Assembly (NCBI GenBank): GCA_943789485.1
Contig: CALSUH010000028.1
Location: 1 to 64,000, forward strand
Reading direction: 5' to 3'
DNA from: an uncultured Pseudomonadales bacterium
GTDB taxonomy: Bacteria > Pseudomonadota > Gammaproteobacteria > Pseudomonadales > Pseudohongiellaceae
DNA: 64,000 nt
Part shown: piece after piece, positions 18,214 through 28,400 of the stretch
How the letters are laid out: each line of letters starts with the position of its first letter
Numbering within the stretch: position 1 is the stretch's first letter
The notes under the pieces: generated by a model
Told to the model about the DNA's origin: nothing
What the model saw: the letters and a program-made list of their open reading frames with translations, nothing else
The model's database searches: none
Made by a program: the position numbers and the translations under genes

Positions 18214-18903
18214 ATGACCGCGAAGCTTCGCAACTTTTACGAAACCGGTAATCAAGTTAACGATAAGCCACGGGTTTGTGTCTTCGAAAATTTTTTAAGC
18301 GATGTTGAAGTTGAGCATGTGCGTGCGGCGGCACAGCCAAAGCTTAAGCAGGCATTGGTCAGCGCAGAAAAATCCGGCGTGACGAGTGCAGGACGCTCGG
18401 GCCGCAATTGCTGGATTCCCCACGGCTATGATGCAGTTATCGAAAAATTGTCTCTGCGTATCGCTGAAATCGTTGGCAAGGGTCTCGAATACGCAGAATC
18501 CTTGCAGGTAATTCACTATAACGAAAATGAGCAGTACGCTGCACACTACGATGCTTGGGATAAGGCCTCTGGGCGAGGCCAGCGTTGCATGGAAAAGGGC
18601 GGTCAACGCATGGTCACCTGTCTGCTCTATCTAAATGATGTAGAACAAGGTGGTGGGACATCCTTCCCAAACCTAGATTTGGAAATTAGAGCAAAGAAGG
18701 GGCGGATGGTACTGTTTCATAATTGCAATGAGGGCAGCACGGACCGTCACCGGAACAGTCTGCATGCTGGCATGCCCGTTCTGAAGGGCGAGAAATGGGC
18801 CTGTAATTTTTGGTTTCGAGAGCTGGTGTATCAAACTTCCGGAATTGTTCCAACTGAGCCTGCGGGCACAACTGTTCCACCCAAATACAGTCGCGTTATC
18901 TAA
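18214..18903 (+). CDS. prolyl-4-hydroxylase-like 2-oxoglutarate/Fe(II) oxygenase
   Basis: The 229-residue protein has the P4H-type double-stranded beta-helix. The iron ligands are HYDAWD (His-x-Asp, about 108-113) and the distal His in NSLHAGMPV (about 185), with the 2-oxoglutarate-binding Lys in KGEKWACNFWFRE (about 195). GGGTSFPNLD is the usual P4H loop. It starts at ATG 18214 behind TAGGAG. The family hydroxylates proline or other residues in proteins or small peptides; the target is unknown. No signal peptide is present, so it acts in the cytosol. Confidence 0.9.
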   Translation: MTAKLRNFYETGNQVNDKPRVCVFENFLSDVEVEHVRAAAQPKLKQALVSAEKSGVTSAGRSGRNCWIPHGYDAVIEKLSLRIAEIVGKGLEYAESLQVIHYNENEQYAAHYDAWDKASGRGQRCMEKGGQRMVTCLLYLNDVEQGGGTSFPNLDLEIRAKKGRMVLFHNCNEGSTDRHRNSLHAGMPVLKGEKWACNFWFRELVYQTSGIVPTEPAGTTVPPKYSRVI

Positions 18904-18914
18904 CGAGATAAATA

Positions 18915-19601
18915 ATGCCTTTGCTGATTGTTGGTGCTGTGCTGGCGATTTTGGTCTATGTACCAAGCTTTTGGGTGCGTCATATTATGGCTAAGCACAG
19001 CAAGGAGGTTGCGGAATTGCCGGGTACCGGTGGTGAGTTAGCGAAACATCTTATAGAGCGTTTCGAGCTAACTGGCATCACTGTCGAGGAGGCAGCGCCG
19101 AATACCGATCACTTCGACCCTGCCGGGCCTGTCGTTCGGCTAAGCTCGGACAACTTCAACGGCAGATCGCTTACGGCTGTGGCGGTAGCGGCTCATGAGG
19201 TCGGTCATGCCATGCAGTTTCATCGTGGCGAAAAAATATTTGAACTGCGTAAGCGCTATCTTCCTCTGGCAGCCAGATTCAATCGGGTTGGGGTTGTCAT
19301 CATGATGACGATTCCCTTTATTGCGCTGCTTATTCGCATGCCGCTGGTGATAGGTGGAGTTATCGCACTAAGTTTGTTGCTTCAGCTCGCAGGTGCCTTT
19401 GCCTACTTGATTATTCTGCCCGAAGAATGGGACGCGAGTTTTAACAAGGCACTGCCTGTCCTAATCGAAGGTGAATACATAAAACAGGCACACATGCCCG
19501 CTGTTCGACAAGTGTTAAAGGCGGCGGCGCTAACGTATTTTGCCGCCGCATTGGCGAATGTTCTCCATGTCGGTCGCTGGTTTATGCTACTAAGACGATA
19601 A
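18915..19601 (+). CDS. membrane zinc metallopeptidase (YugP-like)
   Basis: A 228-residue protein beginning with a hydrophobic anchor. HEVGHAMQF at about residue 95 provides the HExxH zinc site of the neutral zinc metallopeptidase family represented by Bacillus YugP. Two or three further transmembrane helices follow in about 127-165, and LPEEWDASFNKALPVL supplies the third conserved block (LPVEFDAS in relatives). It sits in the inner membrane. Its physiological substrate is not known for the family. It starts 11 nt after the hydroxylase stop and is probably co-transcribed with it. Confidence 0.88.
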   Translation: MPLLIVGAVLAILVYVPSFWVRHIMAKHSKEVAELPGTGGELAKHLIERFELTGITVEEAAPNTDHFDPAGPVVRLSSDNFNGRSLTAVAVAAHEVGHAMQFHRGEKIFELRKRYLPLAARFNRVGVVIMMTIPFIALLIRMPLVIGGVIALSLLLQLAGAFAYLIILPEEWDASFNKALPVLIEGEYIKQAHMPAVRQVLKAAALTYFAAALANVLHVGRWFMLLRR

Positions 19602-19615
19602 TGAAGGGGTAGGAA

Positions 19616-19987
19616 ATGGATGACTCACTCAACGTATTCGATGAAGAATTAGTGCCCTGTGGCACTGATCCGGTTACTGGGTTTTATCGTGACGGCTGCT
19701 GCAATACAAGCGATGAAGACCAAGGGTCACACACTGTATGCATCCGGGTCGACGAGCGGTTTTTGCAATATTCACGATTTCGCGGCAACGATCTTTCCAC
19801 GCCTATGCTAGATTTTGGATTTCCAGGGCTCAGTCCGGGTGACAGCTGGTGTCTATGTGCTGCGCGATGGTTGGAAGCCTATGAGCAGGAAATGGCCCCT
19901 AAGGTTTACTTAACGCGCACGCATAAACGTGCCCTTGAGATAGTTAGCATAGACAAGCTGAAAGAATTTGCGGCAGACCTAAATTAG
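19616..19987 (+). CDS. DUF2237 family protein
   Basis: A 123-residue cytosolic protein of a small conserved family with no known function. It opens with LVPCGTDPVTGFYRDGCC and has the conserved TVCIRVDERFLQYSRFRGN and GDSWCLCAARWLEAY blocks. Cysteines at about 14, 28-29 and 80-82 are conserved in the family and could bind a metal or form disulphides (inference). It starts 14 nt after the metallopeptidase stop. A strong terminator follows, closing the 18214-19987 run. Confidence 0.88.
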   Translation: MDDSLNVFDEELVPCGTDPVTGFYRDGCCNTSDEDQGSHTVCIRVDERFLQYSRFRGNDLSTPMLDFGFPGLSPGDSWCLCAARWLEAYEQEMAPKVYLTRTHKRALEIVSIDKLKEFAADLN

Positions 19988-19996
19988 TGAACACTA

Positions 19997-20018
19997 GCCG
20001 CGCATCGCGGCCTTTTTA
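19997..20018 (+). terminator. rho-independent terminator
   Basis: A perfect 6-bp GCCGCG/CGCGGC stem with a CAT loop (19997-20011) followed by CTTTTTATT. It ends the transcript carrying the DUF2237 gene. Confidence 0.85.
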
Positions 20019-20086
20019 TTATTACACCGGGCTAGTCTTAAGAAAGTAGAATTAATTGTCTGCTTCGGCCTTAGAGGTAACTTTGA

Positions 20087-20545
20087 GTGATTGAGATTCC
20101 ACAAAATTCAACCGTCTACGCCGTGACAATGCTGTTCGCAGGTATTGGTATTCCCATCATGGCGGCCCTTAATGCGGGGCTGGGAACAAGGTTAGAAAGT
20201 CCTGCTTTGGCGGCTGCTGTTCTTTTTCTGGTTGCCATGGTGGCGTCACTTTCCTACTTGTTGCTAGTGGAGGGGGTCCCCATAGCGTTCTCGGCGCCCT
20301 CGACGCCTTTCTATTATTATCTGGGCGGCTTGTTCGTCGTCTTCTATGTGCTGAGTGTGACTTGGATCGCTCCCCGGTTTGGAATTGGGAATGCAGTTTC
20401 CTTTGTATTGCTTGGGCAGCTATTGTCTATGGCTACGATAGATCAGTTCGCTCTACTGGGTGCGCCACAGATGTCTTTAACATTGCCGCGACTTATGGGA
20501 TTATTTTTTATGGCGATTGGCGTTTTCCTGGTAGTTCGAAAGTAG
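20087..20545 (+). CDS. DMT-superfamily inner-membrane protein (YdcZ/DUF606-like)
   Basis: A 152-residue protein starting at GTG 20087 behind AGAGG, with about five hydrophobic helices filling the chain. The opening GIGIPIMAALNAGLG and the pairing of small residues in helix 1 match the YdcZ/DUF606 half-transporter family, whose members act as homo- or heterodimers in the inner membrane. The substrate is unknown. It stands alone with no clear partner subunit nearby. Confidence 0.78.
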   Translation: MIEIPQNSTVYAVTMLFAGIGIPIMAALNAGLGTRLESPALAAAVLFLVAMVASLSYLLLVEGVPIAFSAPSTPFYYYLGGLFVVFYVLSVTWIAPRFGIGNAVSFVLLGQLLSMATIDQFALLGAPQMSLTLPRLMGLFFMAIGVFLVVRK

Positions 20546-20702
20546 TAGGGTGAACCGATATGGCTATATCGGTCACAGAAAATGCACCAGTGTCAGTGGA
20601 TAAATACTGCTTGGTTTATAAAACGCTCGAAAATGAGAATTATTTTTTTAACATAAACTTTAGTTAAAATTTCAATCATGACAATAAAAAAAAGGTGAAA
20701 AA

Positions 20703-21407
20703 ATGATTATTTATGATGCTCGACGCACACTTCAAATAGTACTTTTATTGGTCTTGAGTGCTACTGCTTCATTAGCGGGCGCACAAAACCTAGACCCAAC
20801 TCGATTCGAGAATACGATACTTGGTTTCGAGGCTAGTGATGCCAAGTCGCAGCCAGCCGAAGGCGCTATTTTGCTCACTGGCAGTTCCAGTATTGCACGC
20901 TGGAACGATCAGGCGGAGGCAGCTTTGGCGCCTCTATCGGTTATACCGCGCGGCTTCGGGGGTAGCGTTATGGGCGATGTCCTGCACTATTTAGACCGTG
21001 TCGCACTGACCTACAAGCCACGTGCCATTCTTATCTACGAAGGTGATAACGATACTTGGTACAAGCAATCGGAAGAAAAAATCATTGCTCAGTTCGAAGC
21101 GATTGTTGCAAGAGTACACGAAGTTCTGCCAGAAACTCGAGTGTATGCGCTTTCGGTTAAACCTAGTGTGGCGCGGGTAAGTGTGTGGCCAGCAGCGCAG
21201 CAAGTGAGTGCTCGAATGCACGCTATCGCCGAATCTGATTCTCTTGTGTACTACATTGACGTTGCCTCACCGTTTCTGAAATCCGACGGTTCAGTGATGA
21301 CCGATATTTTTGTGGAAGATGGATTACATCTGAATGACAAGGGAAATGCGATATGGGGTAGAGCGATTAAGGCCGGCTTAATGAAAGTTGAGGGCCAGTT
21401 TGAATAG
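20703..21407 (+). CDS. exported SGNH/GDSL-family hydrolase
   Basis: A 234-residue protein with a signal peptide (cleavage near LAGAQ, about 27). SGNH blocks are in order: LLTGSSSIARW (block I, nucleophile Ser in the GSS context, about 60), RGFGGSVMGD (Gly block II), YEGDND (Asn block III) and EDGLHLN (Asp-His block V, near 213). It resembles the PAF-acetylhydrolase-like branch. It would hydrolyse ester or acetyl groups on lipids or carbohydrates in the periplasm. A Shine-Dalgarno AAAGG lies a few bases upstream, and an A+T-rich promoter-like segment at 20636-20690. Confidence 0.88.
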   Translation: MIIYDARRTLQIVLLLVLSATASLAGAQNLDPTRFENTILGFEASDAKSQPAEGAILLTGSSSIARWNDQAEAALAPLSVIPRGFGGSVMGDVLHYLDRVALTYKPRAILIYEGDNDTWYKQSEEKIIAQFEAIVARVHEVLPETRVYALSVKPSVARVSVWPAAQQVSARMHAIAESDSLVYYIDVASPFLKSDGSVMTDIFVEDGLHLNDKGNAIWGRAIKAGLMKVEGQFE

Positions 21408-21463
21408 TCGAGTAACAAGTTCAAAGTGATTGCTGTTAGCAGGATATAGATTAAAGGCTAAGC

Positions 21464-22006
21464 ATGAACTTTTATACGCTCTTGGAAGTGACCACCAAGT
21501 TGGGAATCCCCATGATAGTCCTTAGCTGGATTATCTTTGCCTGGCTCTATGGCGGCGGCGACCTTGACCGAAAATCGAACAGAAAATCTATCGCTACCCA
21601 AGTCAAAACGATGAAAAAATCCTTCAAGAAAAAGAAGGATGGAGGAACCCCAAACTACATGGTCGAGAAATGGATGTGGTTTGGCAGTGGTTTCTACGGG
21701 CTTGCGGGTCTTTGGACTTTTGTAGTTACCGAGATTGCCGACGTCATTCGCATCATTTTTAATCCTGCCTTGCTCTCAGAGGCTTTTGATGATGGTTTCG
21801 TGTCTGCCGTAATAGACCTTGCAGTGAATCAATTCTCCAACCTAGTAACTGCCTTCGTTTGGTTTGGTTATTGGTCAGACGATAATGTTATCGTCTCGCT
21901 TTTGGTGGCCTACGTTGGTTACTGGATCGGCGTGGAGATGGCGCGAAGAGGTGGAGATCTGCCGATCCAAGAATTGTTGGGCAAGCTGAGATCGCTGTTT
22001 TCCTAG
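21464..22006 (+). CDS. hypothetical inner-membrane protein
   Basis: A 180-residue protein that I cannot assign. It has an N-terminal transmembrane helix (about 10-30), a basic cytosolic loop rich in Lys (about 40-62, KKSFKKKKDG), and three further hydrophobic segments. The loop contains YMVEKWMWFGSGFYG followed by a helix. It starts 57 bp after the hydrolase stop and may be co-transcribed with it. Its stop codon overlaps by four bases the stop of the minus-strand enolase-superfamily gene. Confidence 0.7.
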   Translation: MNFYTLLEVTTKLGIPMIVLSWIIFAWLYGGGDLDRKSNRKSIATQVKTMKKSFKKKKDGGTPNYMVEKWMWFGSGFYGLAGLWTFVVTEIADVIRIIFNPALLSEAFDDGFVSAVIDLAVNQFSNLVTAFVWFGYWSDDNVIVSLLVAYVGYWIGVEMARRGGDLPIQELLGKLRSLFS

Positions 22007-23223
22007 TCGGCGATAATTAGGTCTCGATCTATTTCAACACCTAGGCCAGGTCCGCTTGGCATCGCCATGAATCCGTCGCTATCTACTATTGGTGGATTCT
22101 CCATGACGGCGAAGCCATTCGTATAGGGTGAGATAGGTGGGTCGTTCATGATTTCAATCCAGGGACAGTGTGGCCAAGTACCGATCATATGCAGCTGGGC
22201 GATCGTGCCTAGTTGACCGCCACCGTGATGTGGAATAACCAGCTTGTGGTTTGCCAGACCCAGGGCCGCAACTGCGCGCAGGCCTTGTACACCCTCAGTT
22301 ACCAGAATTTCTGGCTGCAGAATATCGTAGACGCCGCGTTCTAGAATCGATCTGAATTCCTGCACACCTTGATTGTTTTCACCGCCAGCTAGTGGGATGT
22401 CTACCATGCGATTCAATTCGCTTAAGCCGTCATAGTCATAACGCCTGAGTGGTTCTTCCAGCCAGTACACACCCAAATCTTTTAAGGCTCTTGCGGTGTC
22501 CAGGGCGCGTGTAAAATCCCACTGTACTCCTGGTTGCCAGATGCCGCTGGACTGAGCCTGGTTGGCATCGGTCATAATCGTAAAGTCATCGCCGACCGCA
22601 TCTCTTACTAATTCGATCGTTCTAATATCTTCTTTTATGTCTAGATGGTGCAGGCGAATCTTCATGCCCTGCCAGCCTTCCGTCTTCAGTCGGGCTGCAG
22701 TTTCGGCACGTTCTTCCGGGGTGGATAGTTGAATCATGCTGGCGTATGCAGGTACCTTGTCCTTCTGTGCACCCCATAACTTATAAAGTGGCTGACCCGT
22801 CACCTTTCCGACGATATCCCATAGTGCGATCTCGATGCAGCCGACATCGCGCCAGTTATTCGCCGCACCATTCGTATAGCGCATCTGATGCCCGAGAGTC
22901 TCGTTGTCGAAGGGGTCTTGGCCGACCAGAAGTTGCTTCATGCGATTGATGCCGGCGGGGTTCATGCCCGGAGCAATGCCGGTGATGCCCTGATCGGTCA
23001 ATATTTCCGTGAAGCTTCCGCCGCCGATTCGGCGCATATAGGGGCGCCCTGGTGCCCATGCTGACTCCATGATTCCTGTCTCACCGAGAGTGCGCAGCCT
23101 ATGTACACGAATATCAGTAATCCGCGGGCGTTCATTCTGGGCCAAGGCAACGCCAGGCACAGATAGAGAAGCCAGAGCGGCGGCGCTAGAGGATAGACCG
23201 GAAAGGAATTGTCGACGTTTCAT
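22003..23223 (-). CDS. Tat-exported mandelate racemase/muconate lactonizing enzyme family protein
   Basis: A 406-residue enolase-superfamily enzyme. The start at ATG 23223 gives a twin-arginine leader MKRRQFLSGLSSSAAALA with cleavage near ALAQ; a frame start 12 nt earlier is less likely. The barrel holds the catalytic Lys region GMKIRLHHLD (about 200), metal ligands in IMTDANQAQ (Asp), YWLEEPL (Glu) and LAGGEN (Glu), and the late His in VIPHHGGGQLG. This suits an acid-sugar dehydratase or related activity. Periplasmic export is unusual for the superfamily. It lies 32 nt downstream of an exported VOC protein, so the two may act together. Confidence 0.85.
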   Translation of the reverse strand: MKRRQFLSGLSSSAAALASLSVPGVALAQNERPRITDIRVHRLRTLGETGIMESAWAPGRPYMRRIGGGSFTEILTDQGITGIAPGMNPAGINRMKQLLVGQDPFDNETLGHQMRYTNGAANNWRDVGCIEIALWDIVGKVTGQPLYKLWGAQKDKVPAYASMIQLSTPEERAETAARLKTEGWQGMKIRLHHLDIKEDIRTIELVRDAVGDDFTIMTDANQAQSSGIWQPGVQWDFTRALDTARALKDLGVYWLEEPLRRYDYDGLSELNRMVDIPLAGGENNQGVQEFRSILERGVYDILQPEILVTEGVQGLRAVAALGLANHKLVIPHHGGGQLGTIAQLHMIGTWPHCPWIEIMNDPPISPYTNGFAVMENPPIVDSDGFMAMPSGPGLGVEIDRDLIIAD

Positions 23224-23255
23224 ACAGAGCCCCAATTGCTCGATTTATTTACTTA

Positions 23256-24056
23256 CTAGAATTCGTCATAACCTTCGGTTAGCTCAATATACCCTCCCCA
23301 AGGATCGGTGATAAAGGCAATCTTCAAGCCTATTGCCGGTATGTCTCGAAACGGCACGTCGAACTCAATGCCTTTTGCTGTTAGCTCGTCGCAAAAAGCC
23401 TCAAGATCATCGAATTCAAAACCGATGTGATCCAGTGCAGCGCCACGGGTTGCCTGTCTTGGTGAATTTGAATTGCCAAAGCTGATGTTCATTCCCGGGG
23501 CATTGGTTGTGGTCTGAATTGAACCGCGAGGTTTAACCTCGAGTGAGAAAATATCGGTATACCAGGCGAGCATCTCCTCATAGTCCGGTGAAATGAAATG
23601 AATGTGGTAGCCGGTGATTTCCTCAGATAGACCCTGGTCTTCCTGCATTTCAACATACACATCGCCGGGCAGCATGATATAGGCATTTGTCTGCCCCTCA
23701 GCGCCAATGAAGACGCGACCGACTTCTAGGCCGTCAGCACGCCATTTAGCGAGGAAGGTATCCATGTTGCGTACCTTGAAACCAAAATGATCCATGATGG
23801 TTTCCTGCATTGCCACAGTCGGCTCTCGTTCCGTCAGTGCAACGAGCATATTCGGCAGGCGAACTGCTGTTAGCGGCCCTTTCTCCACAACCACACCGTT
23901 AAAGTGCTCGACCCAAATCTCTTTGTGTCGATCCATGTCCACAACATTTAGGTGCACATGGCCGTAGGTAAGCCCGGCGGGGTTTGGTGTCGCCAGTTGT
24001 GCTTGTGCTGTGGATGTCATAGTAAGAAATAGTAGTAGAGCATATAGACGTTTCAT
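23256..24056 (-). CDS. exported VOC-superfamily (glyoxalase/dioxygenase-fold) protein
   Basis: A 266-residue protein from ATG 24056 behind AAGGAA. A signal peptide of about 19 residues ends TAQAQ. Two betaalphabetabetabeta VOC modules follow: GHVHLNVVDMDRHKEIW (about 33) to YVEMQED, and TGYHIHFISPDYEEMLAWY (about 149) to GGYIELTEG at the end. His and Glu residues at the module starts and ends (GHVHL, IHFIS, DHIGFEF, YIELTE) could form a metal centre. Reaction unknown. It is co-directional with, and 32 nt upstream of, the Tat-exported enolase-superfamily enzyme. Confidence 0.85.
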   Translation of the reverse strand: MKRLYALLLFLTMTSTAQAQLATPNPAGLTYGHVHLNVVDMDRHKEIWVEHFNGVVVEKGPLTAVRLPNMLVALTEREPTVAMQETIMDHFGFKVRNMDTFLAKWRADGLEVGRVFIGAEGQTNAYIMLPGDVYVEMQEDQGLSEEITGYHIHFISPDYEEMLAWYTDIFSLEVKPRGSIQTTTNAPGMNISFGNSNSPRQATRGAALDHIGFEFDDLEAFCDELTAKGIEFDVPFRDIPAIGLKIAFITDPWGGYIELTEGYDEF

Positions 24057-24163
24057 GGTGTTTGTTCCTTGTTGTTATGGAGCCTCTGCTTCTTTGGGTC
24101 AGACTAATATTTTGCGATTCCCAAGTCTATGTATTCAGCCATTTATTGGGTCTAAAATACTAC

Positions 24164-25165
24164 TTACCAGATGTCTGCGAGTAACTGGTAAGAGTGGCGT
24201 CTCGCTTCAACATCGTGAGTGATCGTTACTAACATGATCTCGTCGGCTTGGAATTGCTCAGCCACGGCCAGCAGCTTCTCTTTCACTTGCTCGGGTGTGC
24301 CGACGGCGCGTTTTTTTCTGTTCTCATGGAGAGTTTGGAGTTCGCCGGGTGAGTAAGGATAGTCTAATGCTTCGGCCACGGAAGGAAAGGGCCCAGGGTT
24401 GCCTTGTAGCAAGCGACAGTACCAGAGGTCGCGGCTACGCGATAAGCGTATGGCCTCTTCCTCGGTGTCAGCGGTAATACTAAATAAGGTAAGGCAGGTC
24501 CAGGGTGCTTTCAGGTTCGGCCCCTCGCTAAAACGCTCACGATAGAGTTCGAAAATATCCGTCCGTATATTTGGGTTGATGAAGTAGGCGAAGTTGTAAG
24601 GTAGGCCGGCTAGGGCGGCAAGCACTGCGCTGTCTTCGCTAGAGCCTAACATCCACATTTCGGGAGGCGTCGCTACGGTTGGGAATGCGCGAGCCTTTTC
24701 CATGCCTGGGGTACGCGGATCTTTGTCGTTCAGCAGTGCCTGTAGATCGATAACCATGTTCGGGAAGTGCTCCGCGCCAACGCGCGAGCCATACCGTATG
24801 GCCGCGGCGGTAAAGGGGTCGGTGCCAGGCGCTCGTCCTACACCCAAATCCATGCGGTCCGGGTACAGTGTCTGGAGAATTTTGAAGCTCTCCGCTACCT
24901 TGTACGGGCTGTAGTAGGGCAGCATCACGCCGCCGGAACCAAGTCGGATGTTTGTGGTTTCTGCACCTAACCTGCCAAGTAGCACTTCAGGAGAACAGCC
25001 AGCCAGCGCGTCGGAGGCATGATGTTCGGCTACCCAATAGCGGTGATAGCCGAGCACGTCACACAATTGTGCTAATTCGATAGTTTCCTGCAGAGCGCCC
25101 GACGCATCTGAGTCGGTTTTTATCGGCGATTGGTCGAGCGCCGAAAGTTTTATTTTATTCTTCAT
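24164..25165 (-). CDS. luciferase-like (LLM class) flavin-dependent oxidoreductase
   Basis: A 333-residue protein of the bacterial-luciferase-like TIM-barrel family. Typical segments are YWVAEHHASDALAG (about 43-56), IRLGSGGVMLPYYSP (about 73), YPDRMDLGVGRAPGTD (about 97) and PPEMWMLGSSEDSA. The last is the conserved LGSS phosphate-binding motif for the flavin. It uses FMNH2 or F420-type cofactors to oxygenate or reduce a small substrate. It resembles YhbW-type MsnO8 members. No flavin reductase lies next to it. It is 107 bp upstream of the VOC gene in the same direction. Confidence 0.9.
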   Translation of the reverse strand: MKNKIKLSALDQSPIKTDSDASGALQETIELAQLCDVLGYHRYWVAEHHASDALAGCSPEVLLGRLGAETTNIRLGSGGVMLPYYSPYKVAESFKILQTLYPDRMDLGVGRAPGTDPFTAAAIRYGSRVGAEHFPNMVIDLQALLNDKDPRTPGMEKARAFPTVATPPEMWMLGSSEDSAVLAALAGLPYNFAYFINPNIRTDIFELYRERFSEGPNLKAPWTCLTLFSITADTEEEAIRLSRSRDLWYCRLLQGNPGPFPSVAEALDYPYSPGELQTLHENRKKRAVGTPEQVKEKLLAVAEQFQADEIMLVTITHDVEARRHSYQLLADIW

Positions 25166-25493
25166 CTCTACTGTGTCTTGACTAAAATCAGGTGTCGAAT
25201 CCTACGCTGTTTCAGTGATATTAACAAAGTGCGATGATTGGTAACACTTTGGGCTGATTTTTTCAAAAGTAGAGTGATTTGTGTGGTTTCGTAACCAAAA
25301 ATTGCAAAATCTTGGGGGCTAGTCACTGCCATGGCTCGCTGATTAACGAGCGCTAGGCATTGAAAATTAGTGACTGCATTAAGAAACTAGTTTATGGTGA
25401 TACCGTATCTATAAGAAAGTTCATTTTTGAATTTAAAGATTAAAACTAAACAACAATCATTAAGAATGCTATTGCTAACTAAGAGTGAAAATT
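25166..25493. other. intergenic region, divergent promoters expected
   Basis: The 328-bp spacer separates the divergent oxidoreductase and TonB-receptor genes. It is A+T-rich towards the receptor start and should include the promoters of both. I see no RNA gene, repeat or terminator. Confidence 0.4.
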
Positions 25494-28400
25494 ATGCGCA
25501 AAAAATTCCCATGTAATCGCAAGGCTATCACCGTTGGGGTAATACTTGCAGGTCTATCCGCTTCGGTAGTAGCCCAAGATCAGGATGTAGAAGTTGAAGA
25601 GGTTGTAGTAACAGGCTCTTTCATTCGTGGCTCTGCTCTCGACGCGCCCTCTCCAGTTCAAGTTGTCGACAGAGCAAGTATCGAAGCACAGGGTGCTGCA
25701 CTTATCTGGGACGTGATAAAAAATCTTGAAGTTAACTCCGGTTCATTTACCAACTCAGGTTCCGGCGAACGTTCTCAAGTAGAAGGTACGGCGCAAATCA
25801 ATTTGCGTAATCTGGGTGAGAACTCAACGCTAACATTGATAAACGGCAAGCGAGTTGCCCCTTATGCGGCCATAACCAATAACGGTGGCGAATTTGTTGA
25901 TATTAACGCAATACCTCTGGTGATGACGGATCGTGTTGAAGTCCTCACAGATGGCGGTTCTGCGTTATATGGGTCAGACGCGGTAGCCGGTGTGGTGAAC
26001 GTTATCATGCGTACCGACTTCGAAGGATTTGAACTCTACGGTGATCTGCAAGGTGTTGAGTCTGCAGGTGACGCCTTTGATACTACACTCAGTGGTATTT
26101 GGGGCTGGGCTAGCGATGACGGAGATACTCACTTTGTTGTCTCAGCTGAGCGTTTTGAGCGCGATAATCTGAATGTTCTAGACGGCAATTTCATCGATGA
26201 AAATAGCCAGTTCAACGGCGCGGTTTCTAGTATAAGCGGCTCAGGTATAGCCAGTCCTGCTTTTGGAGCAAATATAAATCCAGCGTACGTTGCTCAGGAT
26301 ATTATGGACTTCAATGTCTCTCAGGGCGGCTCTGATCAGCTTGTCCTTAGTGACCCGTTGTGTGAATCACTTACCGACGAACTAGGCAGGTCATTCTATA
26401 CTGGCAGCCTGAGGGAGACGCGCGGTGAGCGCGGCGGCAATTGCAATGAGGAAGTGTCTCGATTTAATTTCCTATCAAGAGATACAGAGCGTTCTAGTGT
26501 GGCCCTGGCATTCGACCATACCTTCAGCGAAGCGGCAGAGTTTTATTCCTTCGCTAACTATATGGAGAATAAGATAACTCTAGAGGGTGGCGGCTTGAAC
26601 AATACTGGTGGTTCCAGCCGGACTCGTGGACCTACAGTGCAGCTGGCTACACCGGGTTCTTATATAGGTAACCCAGCCTGGGGCGGCTATTCGATCGGCG
26701 CACCGTCTGAACTGGGATACTATGCAGCGGCAGCGGGTAACATCCGGCCAACTGCAGCGGATATTCCGAATAATCCTAATTCCCTCGCAAATGGTGGCCC
26801 GAACATAACTACAATCATTAACCCGCGGGATGGAATCCCTAGAAATGGTCAACGTTCCAACTACAATACTTCAGAATCATCGATAGTCCAGGCGGGTTTG
26901 CGTGGTGATTTTGATTATCAGGATCGGCCCTGGAGCTACGACGTAGGTGTGTCTTGGAGTCAGTCCAGCAACGAACAGACCTATCAAACTTTTAATCGTG
27001 AGCGAACGGAGTTGGCCGCGATGGGTTTGGGCGGCCCAAACTGCACGCCAAACGGTAGGTCAGATTTTGATTGGCAAGGCCAGCCAGGACCTTTCGGTGG
27101 AGCTATACCCACAGCCTGGGACTACTACGGCTCTGGCTATACGCAGACCTTCTTCCCGAATTACGTGTTAACTACTAGGGAGAGTATTTCTCTGGGGCTG
27201 ACCAGTAGTAACCAGGGTCAGGGAGGGTGTGAATTCTATAATCCTTACCTGACTCAGTTTACCGACCCCAACCTGGCTAACTCGCCCGAGTTGATGGCGC
27301 ATATCAACGAGACTGTACTCAGGGCGGACAAGCGTAATACGCTAGCTGTGGTCGATGCAGTAGTTGGTGGTGAATTATTCGATATGGCTGGTGGCCCAGC
27401 GGCGATAGCGTTCGGAGGCCAGTACAGACAAAGAGACGCAAAATCCAGAGCCCCTGCATTGAACTTTCCGGGTATTCCGAATGCGATCTTGGGTTATGAC
27501 GATAACGGTGTGCCGAATGCCTTTCATAAGGTAGATAACAATTACGAATGTGCTAATTGTATCTTTAACTTCGAGAATCAACGCAACACAACGGCACTGT
27601 TCTTCGAGCTTGCCTTGCCGTTCATGGAGAATATAGAAACACAGATAGCGGTTCGTTATGAGGATTATGGCGGCTTTATAGGCAGTGATGTATCGCCTAA
27701 GTTTGCTATCAGCTGGCGACCCACAGAATCACTCCTGCTTAGGGGTTCTTACTCTCAGTCATTCCGCGCGCCGAACATCGGTATCGTCGAGGAAGGATTG
27801 GAAGCTAGCAGCACCATATTTAAAGACCCGATCTCGAACCAGCGGGTTAGAGCTGGTTTGATCCCTCCGACTCCTGAAAATGGTGAGAGCGAATTTTCTT
27901 ATACCCTAGGTGGCCCTGCGCCATTTGTGGGTAATGAGTATGCCGACACGTATAGTCTCGGATTTATCTGGACTCCAGGTGGCACTTTCGAGGGTCTCAG
28001 CGTCCAAGCAGATGCCTGGCGCTTTGAGGTAACCGACCGCGTATTGCCTGAACCTGGAATTTCTGCAGTGCAGCCGGAAATCGAAAGATTTAAAGCGGTC
28101 GTGGGTGATCCTAATAACTACATCCTCAATGATTCTATCTCGGCAGACTCCCCGGTGTTGGATATACCCTGTGATCCGAATGCCCTTACCGCAACGTTCG
28201 GAGCTGACTCCGACGAGCGATTAAATTGTGTGGTAAATCCAGCGCTTTACACCGACACTACTCAAGGGGTTGGTATCAGCCGTGCGTTCAGGAACGAAGA
28301 CGCCAGTATGATTACTCTGACTTTGGCGGCTATCAATGCTGGACAGATCACTGCTGATGGTGTTGACGTGAAGTTGGGTTATAACTGGGATAATGATTGG

